From NCBI GenBank assembly GCA_035948315.1, contig DASZJG010000073.1, positions 62,001-126,000 of the forward strand: a stretch of DNA of 64,000 nt, in the 5' to 3' direction. Below, in pieces: positions 1 through 8,699 of the stretch. The DNA is from CAJCJE01 sp035948315. Its GTDB lineage: Bacteria > Actinomycetota > Actinomycetes > Mycobacteriales > Pseudonocardiaceae. The notes beneath the pieces are model-generated. The model was given only the letters and a program-made list of their open reading frames with translations. It was not told the DNA's origin and did not search any database. Numbering within the stretch: position 1 is the first letter of the stretch; the number at the start of each line of letters is the position of its first letter. Made by a program: the position numbers and the translations under genes.

Positions 1-103
1 TGATCGAGCCGAGCGAAATGAAGGTCAGGCCCGTCACTCCGACTCGTCTCTGGAGTTGGCCCGACCCGCCAGATTGGTTGTTGCCGTTCGAGGTCTGCGT
101 CAT
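1..103 (-). CDS. N-terminus of APC-type amino-acid permease (cut by window edge)
   Basis: The reverse strand reads from an ATG at 103 to the window edge and gives about 34 codons. They encode a polar N-terminal tail followed by LQRRVGVTGLTFISLGSI. This is the usual entry of amino acid-polyamine-organocation permeases into their first membrane helix. A purine-rich site (GGAAGGAAC) lies just upstream of the ATG. Only the start is visible, so the substrate cannot be named. The family assignment rests on a short motif and is moderate. Confidence 0.5.
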   Translation of the reverse strand, partial: MTQTSNGNNQSGGSGQLQRRVGVTGLTFISLGSI

Positions 104-331
104 GACCTGTTCCTTCCGGCCGAGAGAGGTCGGCCTCGACCCGTCTCGTTGATCAGCTTTGGCGTACCAGCATGGTGCACGCATGCGGTCCGAATGGGAA
201 GTGGCGAAACAAAAACGAAGCCAAGTTAAAGCTGTTGTGATCTACCTGATCGGATGGTCGGTCGGATTTCCCGATGAATCGGCGGTAATTTCCGCTGGTT
301 GCCCATTGACTCGCCATCCGATGGGCTAGCC

Positions 332-1909
332 CTACACTGCGGCGAGCACCGCCATTGCCGCGTTGTGGCCGGGTATCCCGCTGACCCCGCCACCGCGAAC
401 GGCTCCGGCGCCGCAGAGCAGCACACGCTCGTGTTCGGTTTCCACCCCCCATCGACCGATCTGCTCATCTGAGCACGCAAAGGGCCAACTCAGGTCCTGA
501 TGGAAGATGTGGCCTTGCGGCAGGCCGAGTTCGACCTGGAGGTCGAGCGGGGTTTTCGCCTCGATGCACGGTTTTCCGTCGGCGTCCGGAGCGAGACAGT
601 CCTCGATGGGTTCGGCCAGCACGTTGTTGATCGATGCGAGGGTGGCGGCGAGCGCGTCGGCGCGGGCCTTGTCGTTGTCGGCGTGGAACAGGCGGGCCGG
701 CATGTGCAGGCCGAACACGGTCAGCGTCTGCATACCCTGCGCGTTCTCGGTCTCGCCCAGGATCGACGGGTCGGTCAGCGAATGGCAGTAGCTCTCACAC
801 GGTGGCAGTTCGGGAATGAGCCCGCTCGCCGCCTGCTCATATGAGCTCGCGAGTTGCCGATAGCTCTCGTTGACGTGGAAGGTACCGCCGAACGCGTCCC
901 GCGGATCGAGGCCGGATTCGCGCAGCCGCGGCAGCCTGCGCAGCACCATGTTCACCTTGAGCTGCGCGCCTTCCGGTGCCGCGCCAGGCGTTTCGCCGAG
1001 CAGCGCGGCGAGCGTCGTTGGCGCGACGTTGGCCAGCACGTGCCGGGCGGACGCGGTGTACTCGATGTCGTTCTGGACGTAGCGGACGATGCCGTCCGGG
1101 TCGATGCTGGTGACCGTGGCGCCGGTGCGCGACCGCACGCCTGCTGCCTGCGCCGCGTCGATCAGCGCGCCGGTGACCGCGCCCATGCCGCCGATCGGCA
1201 CGTCCCAGTCGCCGGTCATGTTGCCGATCAGGTGGTAGAGCAGGCAGCGGTTCTGCTTGAGCGTCGGGTCCTCGGCCGTGGCGAAGGTGCCGATGAGCGC
1301 GTCGGTGAGCACCACGCCGCGCACGGTGTCGTCGGTGAACTCGGCGGTGAGCAGCTCGGCGACCGGTCGCTCGAACAGGCCCTGCCAGGCGATGTCGTCG
1401 TCGATCAGCGCGCGCAGCTCGTCCTTGCCGCGCAACGGTTCGGTCAGCGTCGGGAACACTCGTTCGGCGACGCGCTGGGTGCGCGCGTAGAAGCGCTGCC
1501 AGGCCGCGAAGTCGGTGTCGTTGCCGGTGACCGCGCGGAAGGACGCGGCAGTGCGGGCCGGGTCCGCGGTGTCGACCAGCAGACCGTCTCGCGTGTTCGC
1601 GATCGGCGTGTAGGAGGAGATGCCGCGCCTGCGCAACCGGATCGGCAGGTTCAGGTCGTCGATGACCTTCCTGGGCAGCAGGCTGACCAGATACGAGTAC
1701 CGGGACAGCCGGACATCAACACCCGAGAACGCGCGAAACGAAACGGCGGCCCCACCGAGCTGGCCGCCGCGTTCCAGGATCAGCACGGATCGACCGGCCC
1801 TGGCCAGGTAGTTCGCCGCCACCAGGCCGTTGTGGCCGCCGCCGACCACGACAACGTCCCAGGTCGTCGTCCCGCCCGCCACCATGCTCGCCCGCGCCTC
1901 CGCCATCAC
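332..1909 (-). CDS. FAD/NAD(P)-dependent oxidoreductase, phytoene-desaturase-like
   Basis: This 525-residue soluble flavoprotein begins with a Rossmann dinucleotide-binding motif, VVVGGGHNGL, at about residues 19-28. The second strand ends in an acidic residue (SVLILE). The C-terminus carries the second FAD-contact segment seen in phytoene desaturase/PYROXD2-like enzymes (LLCGAGAVRGGGVSG, then GHNAAMAVL). Members oxidise or desaturate hydrophobic substrates, but the substrate here is unknown because no carotenoid genes are near. The start has an SD-like AAGAGGTGA upstream. A GTG at 1909 and an ATG at 1906 are equally possible. The gene stands alone, divergent from the next gene. Confidence 0.8.
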   Translation of the reverse strand: MMAEARASMVAGGTTTWDVVVVGGGHNGLVAANYLARAGRSVLILERGGQLGGAAVSFRAFSGVDVRLSRYSYLVSLLPRKVIDDLNLPIRLRRRGISSYTPIANTRDGLLVDTADPARTAASFRAVTGNDTDFAAWQRFYARTQRVAERVFPTLTEPLRGKDELRALIDDDIAWQGLFERPVAELLTAEFTDDTVRGVVLTDALIGTFATAEDPTLKQNRCLLYHLIGNMTGDWDVPIGGMGAVTGALIDAAQAAGVRSRTGATVTSIDPDGIVRYVQNDIEYTASARHVLANVAPTTLAALLGETPGAAPEGAQLKVNMVLRRLPRLRESGLDPRDAFGGTFHVNESYRQLASSYEQAASGLIPELPPCESYCHSLTDPSILGETENAQGMQTLTVFGLHMPARLFHADNDKARADALAATLASINNVLAEPIEDCLAPDADGKPCIEAKTPLDLQVELGLPQGHIFHQDLSWPFACSDEQIGRWGVETEHERVLLCGAGAVRGGGVSGIPGHNAAMAVLAAV

Positions 1910-2081
1910 TCGATCGGGTCACCTCTTGGTGCGGGGCAGTATGCACCACCGTCCCGACGCGGTGTCAGCACGGCGTTGAAAGTTCCGGGCGTGGCGTCAA
2001 GAAAACGTTAGGAAGCCCGTCACCGAGCGCGACCGGCGGTCCAATGTCCGCGATAGCGGAATCGGGCGCGAGGAGGGCGCA

Positions 2082-2522
2082 ATGGCGGTGTCTTCTTCGG
2101 TTCGTCCGGGAGCCGACCGTTCCGACGGGCTGCGTCACCCGAAGGAAGGGCGGATGCCGGCGGCGATCGCCATCTCCGCCGGTTTCGGCGTGGGACTGCT
2201 GCTCGCGGCCGGGTTCGCACTGCTCGAACCGAGTCGGAGCACGGGCATCGTGCTGCTGGCCCTCGCCACGATCGTGCTGAGCTGGTTCTCGACCGTGCCG
2301 GGGGCGCTCGGCATCGGCGTGATGGGCTGGTTGTTCTATTCGGGCTTCGTCGCACACAGTCACGGCCAGCTCGCGGTCACCGGTGTGCAGGACGCGATCG
2401 TGGCGGCCGTGTTGATCGGGCTCGCCCTGGTCGTGTCGGTGTTCCGGGCGGTGCTCGCCTACCGACCCATGCGGTTCCCCGACGTGCACGTGCCGCGCCA
2501 GCGGCGCTCAGAGCACGTTTGA
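2082..2522 (+). CDS. Small integral membrane protein, unknown function
   Basis: This is a 146-residue protein with a polar N-terminus of about 25 residues. Four hydrophobic segments follow, roughly at residues 26-46, 52-70, 72-90 and 104-125, and then a basic tail. The helical hairpins resemble the DUF4118 sensor-domain fold, but no catalytic or binding motif is visible. A strong ribosome site (GAGGAGGG) precedes the ATG at 2082. A second ATG at 2154 also has a purine-rich site and would remove the polar leader. The 3' end overlaps the convergent exporter gene by 15 bases, so no terminator separates them. Confidence 0.6.
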   Translation: MAVSSSVRPGADRSDGLRHPKEGRMPAAIAISAGFGVGLLLAAGFALLEPSRSTGIVLLALATIVLSWFSTVPGALGIGVMGWLFYSGFVAHSHGQLAVTGVQDAIVAAVLIGLALVVSVFRAVLAYRPMRFPDVHVPRQRRSEHV

Positions 2523-3203
2523 GGCGACCAGCAGACCGACGACCAGCAGCACGAGCGCGGTGATCGGTCCCGCGTAGCGATCGATCAGCGCGCTGCGCAG
2601 CCGGGCCGCGCTGCCGGCCGCGAGCACGGTCAGGCCGACGATCGTGACCAGGGTCGCGATGGCGAACATCAGCACCGTGCCGATCGCGGCGACCGTGCCG
2701 AGCGCGCTCGCGGCCAGGAACACCGGCAGGATGGTCAGGTCCGGGGAGGCGGCCGCGCCGAAGGGCAGCACGATCGCCAGGACCTTGTTGCTGGGTCGGG
2801 TCGCGACCGCCGTCGCAGGTCCGTGGCCATGGCCATGTCCGTGCCCATGTCCGTGGCCGTGCTCGTGGCCGTGGGTGGCTGAGTTGTGGTGGTGGCCTCG
2901 GCCGAGCAGTTCGACGACCAGGAAGACGGCGCCGGTCACCGCGAGCAGGCCGCCGACGACCAGCGCCTCGTTGTGCTCGATCACGTCCCGGAACCGCAGG
3001 CCGACGGCGATCACGACGGCGCCGAGCAGCAGGGACAGCAGCACGTGCGCGACGGCCGCCGCCGCGGACAGGCGAAGGGTGCGGCGCAACGGATAGCGCT
3101 GCGCGCGGGAGGCGACCGCGAGCGGGATCCAGTGGTCGGGCAGGACCGCGTGGCCGATGCCGACTCCGGCGGCAGCGAGCATCAGGGCGAGAACGGCGGG
3201 CAT
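2508..3203 (-). CDS. Nickel/cobalt efflux protein with His-rich loop (RcnA/NicO-like)
   Basis: This membrane protein of about 231 residues has the NicO/RcnA layout. Three hydrophobic helices come first, with a GHAVLPDHW motif near the N-terminus whose His and Asp residues are typical metal ligands. A cytoplasmic loop of alternating Gly and His follows (about residues 101-128), then three more helices. It probably exports Ni2+ or Co2+. I chose the ATG at 3203 rather than a frame extension to 3230, because the protein starts directly with its first helix there and the extension would run through the dyad at 3217-3248. It is divergent from a KmtR-like metal sensor, which is its likely repressor. 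Metal choice is inferred from family and neighbour. Confidence 0.8.
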   Translation of the reverse strand: MPAVLALMLAAAGVGIGHAVLPDHWIPLAVASRAQRYPLRRTLRLSAAAAVAHVLLSLLLGAVVIAVGLRFRDVIEHNEALVVGGLLAVTGAVFLVVELLGRGHHHNSATHGHEHGHGHGHGHGHGHGPATAVATRPSNKVLAIVLPFGAAASPDLTILPVFLAASALGTVAAIGTVLMFAIATLVTIVGLTVLAAGSAARLRSALIDRYAGPITALVLLVVGLLVASNVL

Positions 3204-3216
3204 ACGCCATTCATAC

Positions 3217-3248
3217 CATCTCATCTGCACATGCGTGAAGATAAGATG
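3217..3248. promoter_or_regulatory. 32-bp dyad, probable operator of the ArsR-family metal sensor
   Basis: CATCTCATCT and AGATAAGATG form 10-base arms with one mismatch, separated by 12 bases. The dyad lies between the divergent exporter (start 3203) and the KmtR-like regulator (start 3301), where an ArsR-type repressor would bind to control both. The dyad is seen directly; the role is inferred. Confidence 0.5.
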
Positions 3249-3300
3249 ATATTGCTAGACTGCGGCAACAACCAAGGCATGGCAATGCGGGGCGGTCGGT

Positions 3301-3627
3301 GTGGATCATCCGGACAAGTTGGCGGACGAGCAGGTCGCGGCGGCGGTCGCCGGGCTGACGATGTTGGCCGAGCCGACCAGGTTGCGGCTGCTCTGGGCGT
3401 TGCGCGAGGGCGAGCTGGGCGTGACCGAACTGGCCGACCGCGCGGGCTGCCGGCCGACCGCGGCCAGCCAACACCTGTCCAAGCTGCGCCTGGCCGGACT
3501 GGTCGACCAGCGCGCTCAGGGCAGGGCGCGGCTGTACCGGCTCAAGGGCGGTCACCTGCGCAGGCTGCTCGACGAGGCGCTGGCGCACGCCGACCATGCC
3601 GCGCACGACCTGCCGCACCACGACTGA
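3301..3627 (+). CDS. ArsR-family nickel/cobalt sensor, KmtR-like
   Basis: This 108-residue winged-helix repressor has a recognition region (AASQHLSKLRLAGLV) characteristic of ArsR/SmtB proteins. The C-terminal tail contains an Asp-His pair (ADHA) and a terminal PHH. These occupy the places of the Glu-His and His-His ligands described for mycobacterial KmtR, a Ni/Co sensor. It starts at GTG 3301. The divergent NicO-type exporter and the dyad between them point to metal-relieved repression of efflux. It is distinct in sequence and ligand pattern from the NmtR-type protein at 57678-58040, so the window holds two different Ni/Co-type sensors. Confidence 0.8.
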   Translation: MDHPDKLADEQVAAAVAGLTMLAEPTRLRLLWALREGELGVTELADRAGCRPTAASQHLSKLRLAGLVDQRAQGRARLYRLKGGHLRRLLDEALAHADHAAHDLPHHD

Positions 3628-3705
3628 GTGATCATCGCCGAGCAGGCTGCCGGCTCCTGTGCCAGGGTGTCCACTGTGGAGCTGGTGGGAGTTGGCACGC
3701 GTCGG

Positions 3706-5028
3706 ATGATCAAGCTCGGAGCGGCAGTGCTGCTGATCGGCGCGCTCACCGCGCCCTCGGCGGCCGCGACAGCCGGACCGGACATCGGCAGCCTGCGTGG
3801 CGCGCTGGAGAACGGCACACTCGGCCAGACGCACGGCGTGCACTCGGTGTGCGCGGGCGCGACCGGCGGCTGCCAGGCGCAGTTCGTCACCACCGCCAAG
3901 AACTCCAGCGTGCCGCTGGTGACCGCGGCGCCGGTCGGCTACGGCCCGACCGACCTGGCCAACGCCTACCAGTTGCCGGCACCGACGGTCGGCAACGCCG
4001 GCACGGTGGCCGTGATCGACGCGGGCGCCTATCCCAAACTGGAGCAGGACCTGGCGACCTATCGCAGCCAGTTCGGCCTGCCCGCCTGCACGATCGCCGG
4101 CGGCTGCCTGAAGGTCGCGAGCTATCTCGGCGGTCCCCCGATCGCGCCCGCGTCGACCGCGGTGGACAAGCAGACCGAGGAACAGCTCGGCTTCGAGACC
4201 ACTTTGGACATCGACATGGCGAGCGCGGCCTGTCCGGCCTGCCATCTGATCGAACTCCAGGTGCCGCTGGCGGACGGTGCGACCGCCTCGCAGGCCGACG
4301 CGGACACCGCGGCCAAGGACTTCGCCAGCGCGGTGACGACCGCGATCGGCATGGGCGCGAACGCGGTCAGCATCAGCTACCAGTTCAACACCGACGCCTC
4401 GATGACCACCGGCGATCCCGCGAAGGCGTTGAGCCACCAGGGCGTCGCGATCGTCGCGTCGGCCGGGGACAACGCGGCGGAGGGCAAGGACAGCGGCTGG
4501 CCGCAGAACCTGGACACGGTCGTCGCGGTCGGCGGAACGTCGCTGTACACGACGAACGCGGCCGGCACCGAGTTCACCCAGACCGCGTGGAGCGACACCG
4601 GCAGCGGCTGCACGATGAACCTGCCGGCCGCGAACGGCCAGCCGGCGACCATCGCCGCGTACTGCCAGGGGCATCGGGCGAGCACCGACGTCTCGTCGGT
4701 CGCCGACCCGTCGACCGGCGTCGCCACCTATGACACGTACTCGCCGGCCTCGGGTGCGCCCGCCAACTGGACGATCGCGGGTGGCACCAGCGCGGGCGCG
4801 CCGTTCATCGCGGCGTTGTACGCGCGCGGCGGCAACCTGGCCGGCGTGCTCGGCCCGAACACGCTCTACAGCGCGCCCAGCAAGGACTTCACCGATGTGA
4901 CGCTGGGCCAGAACTCGCCGCCCGCGTTCTGCCAGAACGAGCACGAGGCGCAGGCACTGTGCAAGGCGGGCCTCGGCTGGGACGGGCCGACCGGGATCGG
5001 CACGCCGGCCGGGCTGGGTGCCTTCTAG
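3706..5028 (+). CDS. Secreted S53 (sedolisin/kumamolisin-type) serine peptidase
   Basis: From the ATG at 3706 this encodes 440 residues with a Sec signal peptide (residues 1 to about 22, ending SAAATA). Sedolisin catalytic residues are in place: Glu164 and Asp168 (FETTLDID), oxyanion Asp255 (ASAGD) and Ser362 in GGTSAGAP. The C-terminal DVT and GWDGPTGIGTP segments match the calcium-site region of the family. The segment between signal and catalytic core is only about 55 residues, much shorter than the roughly 170-residue pro-kumamolisin domain. Paired cysteines (C128/C134, C176/C179) suit an extracellular enzyme. An upstream GTG in frame at 3628 is less likely because it would bury the signal peptide. 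The stop codon overlaps that of the convergent gene in CTAG. Confidence 0.88.
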   Translation: MIKLGAAVLLIGALTAPSAAATAGPDIGSLRGALENGTLGQTHGVHSVCAGATGGCQAQFVTTAKNSSVPLVTAAPVGYGPTDLANAYQLPAPTVGNAGTVAVIDAGAYPKLEQDLATYRSQFGLPACTIAGGCLKVASYLGGPPIAPASTAVDKQTEEQLGFETTLDIDMASAACPACHLIELQVPLADGATASQADADTAAKDFASAVTTAIGMGANAVSISYQFNTDASMTTGDPAKALSHQGVAIVASAGDNAAEGKDSGWPQNLDTVVAVGGTSLYTTNAAGTEFTQTAWSDTGSGCTMNLPAANGQPATIAAYCQGHRASTDVSSVADPSTGVATYDTYSPASGAPANWTIAGGTSAGAPFIAALYARGGNLAGVLGPNTLYSAPSKDFTDVTLGQNSPPAFCQNEHEAQALCKAGLGWDGPTGIGTPAGLGAF

Positions 5029-6140
5029 AAGATCAAGTCCACGAGGCGCGCGCGGTAGGTCGACGGGGCGAAGGCGGTGCGGGCGTTGGTCTGCGCCTCG
5101 GTCGCGACGGCGCGGGTGGCCGGCCAGTCGTCGAGCAGGGTGTTGATCGCGTCGGCCAGCGCGCCCGGGTCATCGACGGGCACGATCGTGCCGAACGTGC
5201 CGCCCGCCACGGTTTCCGGCAGGCCCTGCGCGTCGGTGACGATCACCGGGACCCCGGCGAGCTGCGCCTCGACCGCGGTGTTGCCGAACGGTTCCACCCT
5301 GGACGGGACCAGTGCGATGTCCGCGTCGGCGTAGGCGGGCCATACGTCGGCGCGGAAGCCGTGCAGCCGCACGACATCCGCGAGATCGAGTTCGGCGATG
5401 CGTTGGCGCAGCCGGGTTTCGAACCATTCGTAGCCGGCGAACACCGAACCGTAGACGTCCAGCGTGACGGCGCGTTTCGCGGTGAGCCTGCCGATGGCCT
5501 CGATGGCGACATCCGTGCCCTTGCGCGGGGAAAGCCTGCCGACCAGCACGATCCGCGCGGGATCACCCGGCTCGGCGCGCGGCTCGACTGGTTGCGCGGG
5601 GCCTGCGACGCCGTTGTACAGCAGGCGAATCCGGCGGCGCAGCGCGCCGACGCCCCTGCTCACCGTCGCGGCCGTGGCCTCGCTGTTGACCAGCACGGTG
5701 TGCGCGGCGAGCAGCGGCAGGGCCAGCGCGGTGCGGATCGGCGCGGGGACCGCGTCCTCGGCCTCGTGCACGTGCGCGACAACGCGTGTGCCGAACAGTT
5801 TCGCCAACGCCAGCCAGGCCGGCACGGTGACCGTGTTGACGTAGACCAGGTCGGGCCGGACACGGCGGAGCAGACCGGCCATCGGGCCGATCGCGCGAGC
5901 GGTGTCGGCCAGCAGGCGGAGCAGGCCGGCCGGGCGCAGCGCGGCCTTGCGCAGCACCGGGGTCGGGCAGAAGACCACGTCGGCGCCTGCCGCGCGGAGC
6001 ACGCCGACCAGGTCGCCGTCGTTCGGCAGCGTCACCGTGACCTGGGCCCCGGCCGCCACGAACGCGAGCACGGACTCGACGAAGATCCGGTCCGCGCCGT
6101 AGCGCTCCGCCGACGGATGACAGCAGAGCACCCGCTTCAT
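5025..6140 (-). CDS. Family 4 glycosyltransferase
   Basis: This 371-residue GT-B retaining glycosyltransferase has an N-terminal acceptor domain beginning MKRVLCCHPSAERYGADR. The C-terminal donor domain carries LVGRLSPRKGTDVAIEA and the EX7E-type segment EPFGNTAVEAQLAGVP. It should add a sugar to a lipid-linked glycan at the inner membrane face; donor and acceptor are unknown. The ATG at 6138-6140 overlaps the stop of the polymerase-like gene in ATGA, so the two are translationally coupled. It ends in a four-base CTAG overlap with the convergent S53 peptidase gene. Confidence 0.88.
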   Translation of the reverse strand: MKRVLCCHPSAERYGADRIFVESVLAFVAAGAQVTVTLPNDGDLVGVLRAAGADVVFCPTPVLRKAALRPAGLLRLLADTARAIGPMAGLLRRVRPDLVYVNTVTVPAWLALAKLFGTRVVAHVHEAEDAVPAPIRTALALPLLAAHTVLVNSEATAATVSRGVGALRRRIRLLYNGVAGPAQPVEPRAEPGDPARIVLVGRLSPRKGTDVAIEAIGRLTAKRAVTLDVYGSVFAGYEWFETRLRQRIAELDLADVVRLHGFRADVWPAYADADIALVPSRVEPFGNTAVEAQLAGVPVIVTDAQGLPETVAGGTFGTIVPVDDPGALADAINTLLDDWPATRAVATEAQTNARTAFAPSTYRARLVDLIF

Positions 6141-7399
6141 CTGGTCACCGTGACCAGGTCGGTACCGCTTCGGGCGGTCGAGCGCTCCCGAGCGCCGCGC
6201 AGGATGCCCACCCAGGCGAGCAGCACGAACAGCCAGGTGCACATGGCGTTCGCGGGCGCACCGAGTTCGTCGGTGAACATGCTGTTGGCGAACATGCCGA
6301 CCAGCAGCGCGAGCACCAGGCCGCGGTCGGTGGCCATGCCGCGCGGACGCAGCCGATAGGCCGTCACGCCGATGCCGATCAGCAGCGCGAACCAGACCGC
6401 CGTGCCGACCAGACCGGTGTCGACCAGCAGGTTGATGATCGCGTTGTGGCCGCCGCCGAGGCCGGTGGTGTCCAGGAACAGGCCGCGGTCCGCGGTGAAA
6501 CCGAAGCCGTACAGCGGGTGCTGGGCGAAGTCGGCCAGCGCCTGGCTCCACAGGTCGGTGCGGAAGTTCAACGTCGCCAGCTGGGCGGCGGACTCGCCGC
6601 GCGCGACGAACGCGGTGATCTGCGGGCCGAGCGCGAGCGCGACGCCGCCCAGGGCGATGCCGCCGAGCAGGGCGATCTCCAGTTTGCGGATGCCGCGCCA
6701 GCGGGTCGCGACGACGACCACGATGCCGACCACCGCGCCGAGCGCGGCCCCGCGCGTGCCGGTCGCGAGCAGGCCGGCGACGCAGATGAGCCACAGCGCC
6801 GCGTAGACGCCCAGATGCCAGCGTGGACCGTTGCGGGGCACCCGGCTGCCGAGCAGGTAGGCGGTGAGGATGATGACCGCGATGGCCAGCAGCATGCCGG
6901 CCTCGACCGGGTGGATGTAGAGCCAGGTGAAACGGCCGGGCTGGCTGGGTAGCTTCGGGTAGGGCACCAGCACGCCGAAGATCGTCGACCCGGCGATCAG
7001 CACCGCGTAGGCGTGCGCGATCCGGTGCGGCGCGGCCGGGTCGGCGTGCCGGGCGACCGAGCGGGCGAAGGCCAGCACGACGACCATCTGCCCGGCCCTG
7101 ACCAGGGCGAGTGCGTGATAGGGCGAGTAGAGCGCGGAGCCGACGCACACCACGATGTAGGCGTAGCCGAGGTAGGTGACGGCGTCGGCGCGGCGCAGCC
7201 GGAAGGTCGGTTTGAACCGCCAGAACAGGAACGCCGCGATCAGCGCGTAGGTGGCCACCTCGATGACCACGAAGATGTCGGCCTGGCCCTGGATGGTGTC
7301 GTTGTTCGCGCGCAGCCGGAACTTGTAGTCGCTGGCCACCACGAAGGCCAGCACGCACACGATCGGCCAGTACTCGCGCCGGGTGCGTTCTACGGGCAC
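6137..7399 (-). CDS. O-antigen polymerase/ligase family membrane protein (Wzy-like)
   Basis: This 420-residue polytopic membrane protein has about 10-12 hydrophobic helices. The central GTRGAALGAVVG and the periplasmic-loop segment with FRTDLWSQAL, YGFGF and GGGHNAIINLLVDTGLVG match the Wzy_C/O-antigen ligase family. The loop His and the Arg residues are the usual functional ones. Such proteins polymerise or ligate undecaprenyl-linked glycans. It starts at GTG 7399 with AAGGAAC upstream. It is the first gene of a two-gene unit with the downstream glycosyltransferase, and divergent from a second glycosyltransferase. Whether it is a polymerase or a ligase cannot be told from sequence. Confidence 0.8.
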   Translation of the reverse strand: MPVERTRREYWPIVCVLAFVVASDYKFRLRANNDTIQGQADIFVVIEVATYALIAAFLFWRFKPTFRLRRADAVTYLGYAYIVVCVGSALYSPYHALALVRAGQMVVVLAFARSVARHADPAAPHRIAHAYAVLIAGSTIFGVLVPYPKLPSQPGRFTWLYIHPVEAGMLLAIAVIILTAYLLGSRVPRNGPRWHLGVYAALWLICVAGLLATGTRGAALGAVVGIVVVVATRWRGIRKLEIALLGGIALGGVALALGPQITAFVARGESAAQLATLNFRTDLWSQALADFAQHPLYGFGFTADRGLFLDTTGLGGGHNAIINLLVDTGLVGTAVWFALLIGIGVTAYRLRPRGMATDRGLVLALLVGMFANSMFTDELGAPANAMCTWLFVLLAWVGILRGARERSTARSGTDLVTVTR

Positions 7400-7522
7400 G
7401 GACGTTCCTTCAGGGAGATTCAGGGGGCTGGCTGTCCCACAGTAACGGGATGCGGCTAGAAACAGAACATCTAACCAAGGGCCGCGTGCGAGAGACGAAG
7501 GCGCTGATCAGGCAGGGGCAGG

Positions 7523-8683
7523 ATGCATATTTCGTTGATCGGCACCCGGGGGGTGCCGGCGCGTTATGGCGGCTTCGAAACCTGCGTCGAGGAGGTCGGC
7601 AGACGACTCGTGGCCATGGGCGAGCGGGTCACCGTCTACTGTCGCGTCCCGAATGGTGAGTCGGCGGTCCGCCCAGCGGAGTACCTCGGCATGAAGCTGG
7701 TGCACCTGCCGGCGATGCGGCGCAAGACCCTGGAGACCCTGAGCCACACCGCCTTGTCGGTCGGGCACGCGGTGAGCCACCGCTGCGACGTCGCGTTCGT
7801 GTTCAACGCCGCCAACGCGCCGCTGCTGCCAGCGTTGCGGCTGGCGAAGGTCCCGGTCGTGACGCACGTCGACGGGCTGGAATGGAAGCGCGCCAAGTGG
7901 AGCGGCGCGGGCGGGCGCTACTACCGGCGCGCCGAGGCGCTCGCGGTCCGCTGGTCAGACGCGTTGATCGCGGACGCCAGAGGCATCTCGGCCTACTACC
8001 TCGAACGCTTCGGCGTGGACACCACCTACATTCCTTATGGCGCACCGAAACTGACCGGTGTCGGCGCGGATCGCCTTGCCGAACTGGACCTCTCGCCCGC
8101 CGGCTACCACCTGGTGGTGGCCAGGATGGAGCCGGAGAACCACGTCGATCTCGCGGTCGAGGGCTACCGGCGCAGCGGCGCGACCCGTCCGCTGATCGTG
8201 GTGGGGTCCGCGCCGTACGCGCGGGAGTACACCGATCGGGTACATTCGCTGGCCGGTCAAGATCCACGTATCCGCTTTCTCGGCGGTGTCTGGGACCAGG
8301 AACTCCTTGATCAGCTCTACGCCAACGCGTTGACCTACATCCACGGCCATTCGGTCGGCGGCACCAATCCCTCGCTGCTGCGCGCGATGGGCGCGGGCAC
8401 CGCCACCTCGGCTTTCGACGTCAACTTCAACCGCGAGGTGCTCGGCGAGGGCGGCCGTTACTTCGCCGACGCGGGCGAACTGGCCGCGCTGTGCGATGCG
8501 GCCGAAGCCGACGAATCGACCACCCTGGCGCGCGGCCGGGCGCTGCTGGGCACGCTCGATCGTTACGACTGGGATGTCGTCGCGCGGGACTATCGTGCCC
8601 TCGCCGTACGTGTGCTGGCCCGCCGGCACGCGATACCGCCGAACCTGACCCTGCTCCGCGAACCACACGAACCGGCCCGCTGA
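7523..8683 (+). CDS. Glycosyltransferase, DUF1972/GT4 rhamnosyltransferase-like
   Basis: The 386-residue protein begins with the signature of DUF1972-type GT4 enzymes (SLIGTRGVPARYGGFETCVEE). This signature is common in bacterial rhamnosyltransferases of capsule loci. The donor half contains VVARMEPENHVDLAVEGYR and a Gly-rich site around HGHSVGGTNPSLLRAMGAG. The conserved Glu of typical GT4 proteins is replaced by Asn-Pro-Ser here, as is usual for this subfamily. ATG 7523 follows a weak GGCAGGGGCAGG site. The secreted repeat protein follows in the same direction 10 to 16 bases later, so they probably share a transcript. Rhamnosyl transfer is inferred only from subfamily habit. Confidence 0.82.
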   Translation: MHISLIGTRGVPARYGGFETCVEEVGRRLVAMGERVTVYCRVPNGESAVRPAEYLGMKLVHLPAMRRKTLETLSHTALSVGHAVSHRCDVAFVFNAANAPLLPALRLAKVPVVTHVDGLEWKRAKWSGAGGRYYRRAEALAVRWSDALIADARGISAYYLERFGVDTTYIPYGAPKLTGVGADRLAELDLSPAGYHLVVARMEPENHVDLAVEGYRRSGATRPLIVVGSAPYAREYTDRVHSLAGQDPRIRFLGGVWDQELLDQLYANALTYIHGHSVGGTNPSLLRAMGAGTATSAFDVNFNREVLGEGGRYFADAGELAALCDAAEADESTTLARGRALLGTLDRYDWDVVARDYRALAVRVLARRHAIPPNLTLLREPHEPAR

Positions 8684-8699
8684 CACACTAAGGATGATC

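Noticed and set aside
2815..2885. Short tandem DNA repeats that could suggest a repeat array.
   Set aside because: They are the Gly-His codons of the exporter's metal-binding loop, with no spacers.
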